NCBI GenBank assembly: GCA_963834515.1
Contig: CAWICB010000009.1
Coordinates: 248,001 to 312,000 of the forward strand
Source: RYN-230 sp963834515
Lineage (GTDB): Bacteria > Actinomycetota > Actinomycetes > Streptosporangiales > Streptosporangiaceae
Direction of reading: 5' to 3'
DNA: 64,000 nucleotides
The notes beneath the pieces are model-generated. The model had not been told where the DNA came from. It made no database searches and saw only the letters and a program-made list of their open reading frames with translations. The position numbers and the translations under genes were made by a program. How positions within the stretch are numbered: the stretch's first letter is position 1; each line of letters begins with the position of its first letter. Below are positions 51,140 to 59,080 of this stretch, one piece after another.

Positions 51140-51430
51140 GGGTAGCCTCACCATGGGAGTGCCACCGGCCCTCTGTCCTGGCGGGGCTGGCCAGGTCGGC
51201 CAGGTCCTGGGCCAGGCCGGGCGGCAGCGCCGTACACGGCGCACATGGCCTCGACGTCCAAGCCGCGCACCGTTGTCTGCCCGGTCTCGATCCGCCACAG
51301 CTGGCTCGGACCATTCCAGCGCCGCTGCAGCGGCTTTGACTTTGAGCCTGGCCTGCTGGCGCAGATCGCGCAGGCACCAGCCCAGCAGCCGGCGTGCCAC
51401 GCCCGAACCAGAGATCGTGTGCGCAGTCAT
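51140..51430 (-). pseudogene. decayed XRE regulator of the DUF5753 type
   Basis: From ATG 51430: VARRLLGWCLRDLRQQARLK and AAAALEWS, then in another frame SQLWRIETGQTTVRGLDVEA with MCAVYGA, then GLAQDLADLASPARTEGRWH. Together this is the HTH of a DUF5753-type regulator with at least two frame changes; the sensor domain is missing. Confidence 0.65.
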
Positions 51431-51722
51431 CAGCATCCGCCCTTGTAGTTTGCGAGTTGTGACCGGTCGTCCTTGGCGGGCGGCCCGGCCGCAATCGCGG
51501 GCCCTGCTCACCCACCTGCCACCGGCCCCACGGGGTATCAGCGACCGGATCAGCGGATGCGCTGGGCTTACCTGGCCGGTTTGCCTGGCGCTGACCATCT
51601 GAGTCCTCCGCGTAGGGGGCATGAGTACCCCACCGGCCAGGCGGAGGGGTGATCCGGCGCCGGGCGGAGACCAGTCCGTCCGCCGGGCGCCTCAGCTGGG
51701 TTAAACCCCATCGCCAGCTGAC

Positions 51723-52199
51723 TCAGACAGCGGTAGGTCCAGCCTGGGCGAGGTCGAGATCAAGGTCGCCGGCCAGTGTCCGGTACGCCGAGACCCAGTC
51801 CAGCTCAGCCGCGTGGCGCGGGCACAGCAGCGCTGGATGCGTCAGGCAGCCTGGGCACGGCTCAGCGGCTGCGGCAGCCCGCACGGCGATCGCATCGGCC
51901 ACCGCCTGGTGCAGGACGCCACGCTCCCCTTCATCCACCTCCGCCAGCTGCACTGCGGTGACGCCGAGCATCTGCAGCAGTAACCTCCGGAGCTGGTCTA
52001 TCCAGCAAGACACAGGCTGGCCCGGCTGCCCGCAACACGGCAGCGGTCCAGCAGCTGGCAGCTGCCGCAGCGCGCGGCGGGCTGCGGCCCGGCACGCGCG
52101 GGCCTCCCCGGTCCCATCGATCACCGCGAGCAGGTCCGCGAGATAACCGGCAAGCGTGATGAATGGGGCACTCTCGTCAGCGAATGACACGTGCCCCAT
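51723..52199 (-). CDS. hypothetical protein with Cys/His zinc-like cluster
   Basis: 158 residues. Helical, with conserved-looking cysteines PCCGQPGQPVSCW in the middle and CPGCLTHPALLCPRHAAELD near the C-terminus (C-x2-C-x8-C-x2-H), which resembles a treble-clef or zinc-ribbon site. I do not recognise a family. ATG 52199 has weak translation signals. The frame upstream is open for another 25 codons (ending PAYLADVQ) without a start codon. Confidence 0.6.
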   Translation of the reverse strand: MGHVSFADESAPFITLAGYLADLLAVIDGTGEARACRAAARRALRQLPAAGPLPCCGQPGQPVSCWIDQLRRLLLQMLGVTAVQLAEVDEGERGVLHQAVADAIAVRAAAAAEPCPGCLTHPALLCPRHAAELDWVSAYRTLAGDLDLDLAQAGPTAV

Positions 52200-52483
52200 C
52201 TGGACATCCGCCAGGTACGCGGGCCCGCTCCACGAGGCTGGCGCTCTGCTTGAATTCAGTCATGGATCCTGTCTCCTAGCTCGAGATGGGTTCCTAGGGC
52301 CGCCACAGTGTTGGCGCACTGCGGCGGCCCGCCCCCGGAATGCCGGGTAAACGCCCAGGCAGGTTAGAGCCACTCTTACCGGCGGTTCAAGCCTGCCCCG
52401 GCGGCCACGGTCACTGCCGCGCCAGCGCGCCCGCTGATGGCGTACGTCCGGGGCTAGCCACCGTGTGGACTACCAGCTCGCTG

Positions 52484-52850
52484 TCACGGCCTTTCGCGAG
52501 AAGTGCTCGAAAGGCCCGGCCAGATCAGCCACCCCTTACCGTCATGGGGGCGTCCTGCTGGTGGCGGGCCAAGGTGCGCGGGTCTGTGCCGGCGGGGAAG
52601 GGCACTGATCAGCTGCTGTCTGGGCACTGAGGTGTCTTCCCGGCCGTCGGCCACGAAGAGCGGGGAGACCTTTTGCACGCTGGCCAGGGCGGCGATGTCG
52701 CGGACGCGGGGTTAGCTCGCGCTGGCCGGTCTCCACATGGACACAAATGCGGGCGAGATACAGGCCAGGCCGGCCAGGACAGTCTGGGTCATGCCGCGCC
52801 GCAGCCGGGCCGTGCGTAGCCGCAGACGCACAAGCAGGGAGCGTTACAGG
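52484..52850 (-). pseudogene. second decayed XRE-type regulator
   Basis: Pieces in successive frames: RLRRGMTQTVLAGLACISPA with FVSM, then ETGQRELT, then VRDIAALASVQKVSPLFVAD with GREDT. Joined, they form a typical XRE HTH (MTQ..LA...G.S..FVS.VE.G.R....) followed by its dimerisation helix. Two one-base breaks lie near 52735 and 52705. Confidence 0.62.
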
Positions 52851-52881
52851 CCGTATCCACCGGCTGAGCGAACGACGCCAC

Positions 52882-53142
52882 TCATGTTTGCTCGGACGTC
52901 ATGGTACGGGCCGGTAGCAGACGGCATCGCGGGGCATCGGCTCCAGCAGGGATCACGGACCGTCACGGCGGCTTCCGCCGGACTCCGGGCACGGCCAACG
53001 TGAATTTCGTCCATCGCGTCTATACCTTTGCCCGCCATGGCCCGACGTCTGGGGCCATGGTGGTCTAGACCCTTGCAGCGATGTTCGCTCGGATGTCGCG
53101 GTACGGCCCGGTAGCAGGCGGCACCACGCGGCACTGCCTCTC
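52882..53142 (+). repeat. pair of degenerate 54-base direct repeats before tRNA-Lys
   Basis: 52882-52935 and 53089-53142 share about 80 percent of bases (ATGTTYGCTCGGAYGTC, then GGTACGGSCCGGTAGCAG in both), 207 bases apart. They sit just upstream of tRNA-Lys. No gene lies between them. Confidence 0.65.
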
Positions 53143-53189
53143 CCGGTTTGCTGTACAGCCCGGCACGTCATAACATGGCCCGGCACGAC

Positions 53190-53265
53190 GCGCCGCTAGC
53201 TCAACTGGCAGAGCAGCAGACTCTTAATCTGCGGGTTCGGGGTTCGAGTCCCTGGCGGCGCACCA
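53190..53265 (+). tRNA. tRNA-Lys (anticodon CTT)
   Basis: Acceptor GCGCCGC pairs perfectly with GCGGCGC; D-arm GCTCAACTGGCAGAGC; anticodon stem GCAGA/TCTGC with the loop CTCTTAA; T-arm CGGGGTTCGAGTCCCTG; A73 and encoded CCA (53263-53265). Upstream TTGCTG and a TCATAAC box 15-16 bases later may be its promoter. It is the integration target of the adjacent element. Confidence 0.95.
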
Positions 53266-53350
53266 GCTTCTTCCCAGGTCACAGGTAATCCGCCGTGCTG
53301 CCCGGATGCCCGCTTTGGCAGCCAAGCGCCAACGCGAACAGCAACGTCCC

Positions 53351-54351
53351 TCACTCGCTGTCCTCCTGGCCGTCCACGGGCTTGGCTGCTTCGGGCTCCT
53401 CGGCCTGGTCCTTGTCGTCCCGCCAGAGCGTCTCGGCGATCCGGTCGGCCGCCTCGCGTGAGACCTCGGGAGCCACATGGCTGTAGGTGTTCATCGTCAG
53501 CGCGATCTGGCTGTGCCCAAGGATCTCCATCACCACCCGGGCGGCACGCCCTGAGCGAATAGCAGACTGGCCGCTGTGTGCCGCAGATCATGCGTGCCGG
53601 ACGGGAGGCAGGCCCGCTTTGCCGAGCAGTTTCTTGAACTCGCGGTAGTCGTTGCGCGGATCAACCGGCGTGCCTGTTGACGTAGTGAAGACACAGGGAT
53701 GACCGCCCCATAGCGAGCCCGCGGCGATGCGCTCCTTGTGTTGCCGCTCCTGGTGGTCCTCCAGGGCGTGCACGAGCTGGGCCGGGAGTGGGATGGTCCG
53801 CTTCGACCGGGCCGTCTTCGGAGCGGTGAACACCAGACCGCCGCCGCGCTGGCGCTGCAAGGCTCGACGAACTCGCAGAAGGCCAGTCCGAAGGTCGATG
53901 TCCTCCCACCACAAGCCGAGCGCCTCACCCTGCCGCAGCCCGAGCGCCAGGCCCACCAGCCAGCGCGCTGCCAGCCGATCGGCTTCGACAGCCCGGATCA
54001 GCCGCCGCGCCTGAGCTGCCGATAGCGGGTGACTTCGTGCTGCCCGGCCTTGGGCGCATCGACCCGGTTGGCAGGGTTGACGGCGATCAGTTGCCATTTG
54101 ACAGTGACGTTCAGGGCACGACGGATCACCGCGTGGATGTGCCGGACGCTGGCACCTGACAGGCCCGCGGCCGCCTTGGCGTTGTACAGCTCCACCAGAT
54201 GCGCCGGGCGCAGCTTGTCCAGCCGGTGACGGCCGATTGCCGGAAGAATATGCCGGGAGATGTTGACCGAGTACACATCGAACGTGCGCGGCCGGGGCGT
54301 CGGCTTGGCCACCTGGTCGAGGTAGGTGGCGAACCACTCCCCCACCGTCAT
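53351..54351 (-). pseudogene. tyrosine recombinase (integrase), frameshifted and 5'-truncated
   Basis: Conserved text from ATG 54351: MTVGEWFATYLDQVAKPTPR, SVRHIHAVIRRALNVTVKWQ (core-binding domain), then another frame with GLALGLRQGEALGLWWEDID (catalytic Arg), THDLRHTAASLLFAQGVPP (H-x-x-R) and MEILGHSQIALTMNTYSHV (catalytic Tyr). Frame changes fall near 54015, 53600 and 53540. The usual N-terminal AP2-type arm-binding domain is not visible. It lies with its 3' end toward tRNA-Lys, the normal order for a tRNA-integrating element such as an AICE. Confidence 0.88.
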
Positions 54352-54690
54352 GCTGCCGCCAGCACGCGGACCAGTCCCGCTTGCATGGCGGACAGCAGGG
54401 CGCGGACCAGGCCCCACAGCAGCGCCGCGGCACCGCGTCCGGCGCTCCCCGCGCCGGGCTCTGGCCTTGAGGAGGCCCCGCCCGGCGCGTCCGCGCCGCC
54501 CCAGCCTTGGCGGTCGCGCTGACCTGACCGGCTCACTCCTCGTACACATTGCTGCGCCGCGTGGCCGTCTGCACGGCTTACCGGTGGCCTGGCGAATGCT
54601 CGGTCAGGTGCGGCTGTTCGCGGCCCGGGAGTTTAGAGGCGCTGCTGCTGGCTGGGCTTGTTAAGGTCCAAGGAAACGAGGAGGGTGGGT
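54352..54690. other. intergenic, no gene seen
   Basis: About 340 bases upstream of the integrase fragment. The plus and minus frames are Arg/Pro-rich low-complexity. The last 30 bases carry the GAGGAGGGTGGGT ribosome site of the PRC-barrel gene. Confidence 0.5.
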
Positions 54691-55377
54691 ATGGCGCGGA
54701 AGATGCCGTTCAGGATCGGGGCCGACGCCAGTTGCAGCGATGGAGCCTGCGGTCATGTGAGCCGCATAATCGTCAACCCGGTCGCCCGGGAGGTCACTCA
54801 TCTCGTAGTCGACCAGAAGCACCGGAATGGCCCAGGGCGGCTTGTTCCTGTTGACCTTGTGGACGCTACGACGGGTCAGATCCGGCTTCGCTGCACCCTA
54901 GCCGAGTTCCAGGCGCTCCGACCCGCCCAGGAGACCGAGGTCGTGCCGGACCTCGACCCCAGCGGGCCCCAAGAGTCCCACTCCCCCCCTAGCGTGAACT
55001 TTCTTCCTCCGTTCCAAGGAGTTTTCGCGATGCCCGGTGCGGTCGAGGTCCGGCCCGACCGCGGCCCTGGCCGACCGGAAGCCCCGCAGGAAGTCACCGT
55101 CGACTCCGTCCCATTCGGCGAGGCAGACATACGCCGCGAACTGACCGTCTGTGCGACCGACGGCGAGATAGGGCAGGTCCAGGGACTGGTCGTGGAACCT
55201 GGCGGCCACTATGTAACCCACGTGCTCCTCCAGGACGGGCACACGTGGGGCCGCAAAGAAGTGGCGGTCCCGATCGGCGCTGTGACTAAGATCGGGACTC
55301 TTCTTATCCATCTCAGCCTCACCAAACGCCAGGTGAAAGACCTGCCGTCCGTGGACGTTGATCACCCAGCGGGGTAG
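54691..55377 (+). CDS. PRC-barrel domain protein (two barrels)
   Basis: 228 residues from ATG 54691 (GAGGAGGGTGGGT upstream). Two PRC-barrel-like domains: residues about 3-75 (FRIGADASCSDGACGHVSRI, then VTHLVVDQKHRNGPGRLVPV) and about 145-215 (ELTVCATDGEIGQVQGLVVE, THVLLQDGHTWGRKEVAVPI). PRC-barrels occur in photosystem, RNA-processing and stress proteins. The gene is intact, in contrast to its neighbours. Confidence 0.83.
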   Translation: MARKMPFRIGADASCSDGACGHVSRIIVNPVAREVTHLVVDQKHRNGPGRLVPVDLVDATTGQIRLRCTLAEFQALRPAQETEVVPDLDPSGPQESHSPPSVNFLPPFQGVFAMPGAVEVRPDRGPGRPEAPQEVTVDSVPFGEADIRRELTVCATDGEIGQVQGLVVEPGGHYVTHVLLQDGHTWGRKEVAVPIGAVTKIGTLLIHLSLTKRQVKDLPSVDVDHPAG

Positions 55378-55684
55378 ACCTGCATGGGGACACCACCCCA
55401 GACCCCGGTCCGACGGTGACCACCTGTCTCTTAGTACGTGAGGTCGGGGCGGCCTTCACCCGGCGCGGGAGTATCAGCCCTCCACGGGACCCGTCAAGGG
55501 TTCCAAGATCCTTTGGCCGCATCCTGCCCGCTCGCACAACCCCTCACGCCTATCGAGCCTCTCCGCGGCCAAAGCATGTTGCAAGTCCTGCGGACCAGGC
55601 CCTTGACGGCTCCCGCTCCGGGCGGTGATCGGCGCCTATCGGGTGAAGCTCTCCAGGTGGGAGGCCACTCGCATAGGAGCGATC
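55378..55684. other. intergenic, no gene seen
   Basis: About 300 bases between the PRC-barrel gene and a short Cys-rich frame. No family-like protein in any frame; the ribosome site ATAGGAGC of the next frame lies at its end. Confidence 0.45.
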
Positions 55685-55810
55685 ATGACCCGCACGGATC
55701 ACTGCCAGGACTGCAAGGGCGGCCGACTGGGGCCCGCACTGGGATGCGCCTGCGACGGGGACGCGCACACCTGTACACCTACGGGTCTGGCTTGGCCAGC
55801 CGGACACTAA
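55685..55810 (+). CDS. 41-residue cysteine-rich micro-protein
   Basis: ATG 55685 has AGGAGC directly upstream. The sequence MTRTDHCQDCKGGRLGPALG continues CACDGDAHTCTPT. It holds a C-x2-C pair, a C-x-C pair, a further Cys and two His, which suits binding of zinc or disulphides. Short but with good translation signals and no overlapping stronger gene. Confidence 0.45.
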   Translation: MTRTDHCQDCKGGRLGPALGCACDGDAHTCTPTGLAWPAGH

Positions 55811-55894
55811 CAGTGCAGGTCAGCGCTGTAGGACGTAAGTTCCAATAGCGATCTTGAAAACCGCCGCCAGGTGGCCGAGCGCGTCGAAGCACTG

Positions 55895-56539
55895 TTAGAG
55901 CTCCTGGTGGCCCGGTGGTGTGGCGTCTTGGCCCAAGGCCACCGGCCTTGCCCGCAAGTCAGGGTGGCGCAGGAATCTGCCCACGAGCCCGGCCGGTCCG
56001 CCGATGCAGCTCCAGTCGTCGTCCCACAGCGTTGACACCAGCCAGGAGTGGTCGGCGGGGAACATCAAGTTGGGCAAGGTGCCCGGCCAGAACGCTCCAG
56101 GGTCGTCCCGGCGCCAGGTGGCGGCCTGCTCTGGCCCGGCCTCGACCAGCACGTAATGCCACCCCGAGTACAGGGTCACTTTCGGCACGTCGGGGAAGAC
56201 GATGTCATCCGGGCCGGTGTCGAGATACCCGAGCCACCACGGCTCGCGTGCCGACTGCTCTGTCAGCAGAGCGAGCACAGCCCGGTCATGCTTGCCTTGC
56301 TCTTCTCCGTACGGCAGCACGGCGGTGGCGTAGGCCTCGAAGACCGGCGGGATGGCGGCTGTGATGGTCCGGCCCATGGACGTGCCATTAGCGATCCACG
56401 CGACCTCGGCGCCTGTTCCGATGCGCCAGGTCCTGCCGTCCCTGGCCCGCCTGACCGGCAGCGCGGCAGACGCCATCGGCGCTTCGGGATTGATGCGTGG
56501 CCGGGGATAAGGTGCCGGGTGCGGATCCTCAGCAGGCAT
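55895..56539 (-). CDS. conserved hypothetical protein
   Basis: 214 residues. It contains well-formed soluble segments (WRIGTGAEVAWIANGTSMGR, REPWWLGYLDTGPDDIVFPD, LYSGWHYVLVEAGPEQAATW, MFPADHSWLVSTLWDDDWSC) of a type I recall among actinomycete hypotheticals; WLVSTLWDDDW is a motif I associate with them. No catalytic residues are recognised. It occupies the right part of the element bounded by the tRNA-Lys repeats. Confidence 0.78.
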   Translation of the reverse strand: MPAEDPHPAPYPRPRINPEAPMASAALPVRRARDGRTWRIGTGAEVAWIANGTSMGRTITAAIPPVFEAYATAVLPYGEEQGKHDRAVLALLTEQSAREPWWLGYLDTGPDDIVFPDVPKVTLYSGWHYVLVEAGPEQAATWRRDDPGAFWPGTLPNLMFPADHSWLVSTLWDDDWSCIGGPAGLVGRFLRHPDLRARPVALGQDATPPGHQEL

Positions 56540-57238
56540 GCCACCAGCCTAGATACTCCCGTCACCAGGCCTCAACGATCGCAGAACACCGTCACGGTCC
56601 AGCTGCCAGGGAAGAGATCGACGAATGGCTGGAACGGCATTTGACATCGGCCTGGTGAGCATGCCCCCAGCGTGCCCCCGAAGAGTCGTCAGCAGCCGAT
56701 GACTGCCAACACCACCACCCTGCAAACCACGACATACATGCGGGCCTCGGTTCTCCGCGCAGCGCACGTGACAGGCTCGTAATGCGTAGCTCTAGGAACC
56801 CTCGCAGGGCCAGGGCCGAGGCAGCAAAACGAGCAGCAACGCCGCTGAACTATCTCGGACGACGCCGGACCAGACCGTCAGGACCACCGCAGGTCAGCCG
56901 AGCATACGGACTGATTCGGACCAGCGCGACCCCTGACCGAGCCTGTCTTTTAATCTGCGGGTCCGGGGTTCGAGTTCCTGGCGGCGCACCAGTCCGGCGC
57001 AACAATCACCAGGCATAATCGCCAGCCACTTCCGCACCAGCTCATTCCCGGCTCAGGCACCGGCCGGCTCGCTGGGCAGACGCGGTAGCCGGCCCCCCGC
57101 CTTCCTGCGGGATCGCATCGGCGGTCCATGCGCCGGGCAACGTGGTGCGTGAGCCGCGGCCTGGTCCGGCTGCGGTCGCGGGCCAGCCGGAGTGTCGCTA
57201 CCGCCGCACGTCCCCGGGGCCGGCTTATGCTCGCAGCC
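56540..57238. other. non-coding right edge of the island
   Basis: About 700 bases with no intact gene. It includes the tRNA-Lys 3' fragment (56947-56991). Segment 56690-56940 is AT-richer than either side and shows no family-like frame. Confidence 0.55.
56947..56991 (+). other. 3' tRNA-Lys fragment, probable attachment site (att)
   Basis: 45 bases matching 53221-53265 of the intact tRNA-Lys from the anticodon loop to the CCA end, with three differences (CTTTTAATC, GGGTCCGG, GAGTTCC). Such a direct repeat of a tRNA 3' end is the usual distal attachment site of a tRNA-integrating element. The intact tRNA-Lys 3' part is the other site. Confidence 0.82.
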
Positions 57239-57667
57239 ATGACCCTCAGCGCGGCGGAATCCGGGTTCCTGGACACCCACTACTCCGCGGCCATGATCAC
57301 GATCGGCGACGGCGGCCTGCCCAAGGCGGTCCGGGTAGGGGTGGCCCTGGTCGAAGGCAAGCTGTGCAGCAGCGGCACCCAGGACCGGGTCCGCACCCGC
57401 CGGCTGCGGCGCGATCCGCGCTGCACGCTCTTCGTGTTCGATCCTGGCTTTGCCTGGCTCACGCTGGAAACCACGGTCACCATCCTGGACGGCCCGGACG
57501 CCGCGACCCTGAACCTGGCGCTGTTCCGGGTCATGCAGAACCGTCCCAGCGGGCCGCTGAGCTGGTTCGGCGGCGAACTCGACGAGGCATCCTTCCTGCG
57601 CACCATGACCGAGGAAGGCCGGCTGATCTACGAATTCAGGGTGCACCGCAGCTACGGGCTGACCTGA
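57239..57667 (+). CDS. pyridoxamine 5'-phosphate oxidase family protein
   Basis: 142 residues from ATG 57239. Split-barrel flavin/F420-binding fold: FLDTHYSAAMITIGDGGLPK, VRVGVALVEGKLCSSGTQDR, TRRLRRDPRCTLFVFDP and WLTLETTVTILDGPDA. It is the right size for the small PPOX-class F420- or FMN-dependent enzymes. It is followed by a DUF1345 gene after 15 bases, forming an operon. Confidence 0.86.
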   Translation: MTLSAAESGFLDTHYSAAMITIGDGGLPKAVRVGVALVEGKLCSSGTQDRVRTRRLRRDPRCTLFVFDPGFAWLTLETTVTILDGPDAATLNLALFRVMQNRPSGPLSWFGGELDEASFLRTMTEEGRLIYEFRVHRSYGLT

Positions 57668-57682
57668 CCGGGAGCCCGATCC

Positions 57683-58342
57683 GTGACTGTGGCGACTCCC
57701 CCGGGGCATCCCACGATGACCGCGCGGACAGCCATCTCGGCCGCAGCGGGGGTGGCCGCGACGCTCCTGACGGTCTTGGTGGGCAACTGGCGTTACGCGC
57801 CGAGTGCGGGCTGGGACGCTGCCGCGGTGGTGTTCTGCGGCTGGGTCTGGCGGGAAATCTGGCCGCTGCCGCCGCAGCGAACGGCCGCCCGGGCCACGGC
57901 CGAGGACCCCAACCGGGCCGTCCGGGAACTGGTCGTGCTGGGCGCTTCGGTAGCCAGCCTGGGCGCGCTGGGCCTGCTGCTCGTCTATGCCCATCAGGCG
58001 GCCGGGCTGACCCGGGGCATGCTGGCCCTGCTGGCGCTGGTCAGCGTGGGGCTGTCCTGGTTCAGCGTGCACACGATCTTCACGCTGCGCTACGCCCGGC
58101 TGTACTACGCCGAGCCGGCCGGCGGGATCGACTTCAACCAGGACGAGCCGCCCGGCTACCGCGACTTCGCCTATCTGGCCCTCACCATCGGGATGACGTT
58201 CCAGGTGTCGGACACCAACCTGCGGAACTCAACCGTCCGCTCCACCGCCCTGCAGCACGCCCTGCTGTCCTATCTGTTCGGCTCGATCATCCTGGCCACG
58301 GCTATCAACCTGATCGTGAGCCTGGGCCCGGCCGTCGGGTAG
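57683..58342 (+). CDS. DUF1345 membrane protein
   Basis: 219 residues; about five or six hydrophobic helices. The family signature is visible: RYAPSAGWDAAAVVFCGWVW, VSVGLSWFSVHTIFTLRYAR, YYAEPAGGIDFNQDEPPGYR, DFAYLALTIGMTFQVSDTNL. Function unknown. GTG 57683 follows the previous stop closely; ATG 57716 is possible. Confidence 0.88.
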   Translation: MTVATPPGHPTMTARTAISAAAGVAATLLTVLVGNWRYAPSAGWDAAAVVFCGWVWREIWPLPPQRTAARATAEDPNRAVRELVVLGASVASLGALGLLLVYAHQAAGLTRGMLALLALVSVGLSWFSVHTIFTLRYARLYYAEPAGGIDFNQDEPPGYRDFAYLALTIGMTFQVSDTNLRNSTVRSTALQHALLSYLFGSIILATAINLIVSLGPAVG

Positions 58343-58400
58343 CCGGCCCAGCCAGCTCCCGGCCGGCCCAGCCAGCTCCCGGCCGGCCCAGCCGGCTCCC
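58341..58400 (+). repeat. three tandem 20-base units
   Basis: GGCCGGCCCAGCCAGCTCCC at 58341 (first base pair differs), 58361 and 58381 (one difference), between two convergent genes, followed by further AGCC repeats. Confidence 0.7.
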
Positions 58401-58417
58401 AGCCCCAGCCGGCCCCG

Positions 58418-59080
58418 TTAACCGAGATCGTGCTCGCGGGCGTACCGGATGGCGGCGGCGCGGTCGGCCGAACCGGTCTTGGCGAAGATCCGATTGATAT
58501 GGCTCTTGATGGTGTGCGCGCTGAGGAACAGCTCGGCCGCGATGTCCGGGTTGGTCATCCCCCGGGCGATCATGCCCAGGATCTCCGCCTCGCGCTGGGT
58601 CAGCCCGTCGGGCAGGTCCGCGGGTGGCTTCCGACCGGCTAGCTGCCCCGGCTGGCCGGCCGCCGCGGCGAGCAGCACGGACTGCACGGCGGGATCGAGG
58701 ACGGCCAGGCCGGTGGCCGCGCTGCGCAGGGCCTGGGCGATATGCGCCCGGTCCGCGTCCTTGGTGATGTAGCTACGCGCGCCGGCCTGCAGGGCGGCCA
58801 GCACCGAGGTGTCGTCCGCGTAGGTGGTCAGCACGACGACCGCAACGTCGGGGTGCAGCTGGCTGAGCCGCCGGGTGGCCTCGATGCCGTCCAGCACCGG
58901 CATGTGCAGGTCGAGCAGAATCGCATCGGGGTGCTGGGCGGCCACCAGGTCCAGCGCTTCCGCGCCGTTGGCCGCGGCCCCGACCACCTCGATGTCCGGC
59001 AGCAGGCCGAGCAGCACGACCAGTCCCTCCCGCACGCTGGCCTGATCGTCGGCCACGATGATGCGCAGCGGCCCGGTCAC
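58418..59080 (-). CDS. NarL/LuxR-family response regulator
   Basis: 220 residues. Receiver: IIVADDQASVREGL, phosphoacceptor Asp in AILLDLHMPVLDG, Thr in VVVLTTYADD, Lys in RSYITKDADR. C-terminal GerE HTH: LTQREAEILGMIARGMTNPD followed by ELFLSAHTIKSHINRIFAK. Its GTG start overlaps the kinase stop (GTGA). Partner of the adjacent kinase. Confidence 0.94.
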   Translation of the reverse strand: MTGPLRIIVADDQASVREGLVVLLGLLPDIEVVGAAANGAEALDLVAAQHPDAILLDLHMPVLDGIEATRRLSQLHPDVAVVVLTTYADDTSVLAALQAGARSYITKDADRAHIAQALRSAATGLAVLDPAVQSVLLAAAAGQPGQLAGRKPPADLPDGLTQREAEILGMIARGMTNPDIAAELFLSAHTIKSHINRIFAKTGSADRAAAIRYAREHDLG

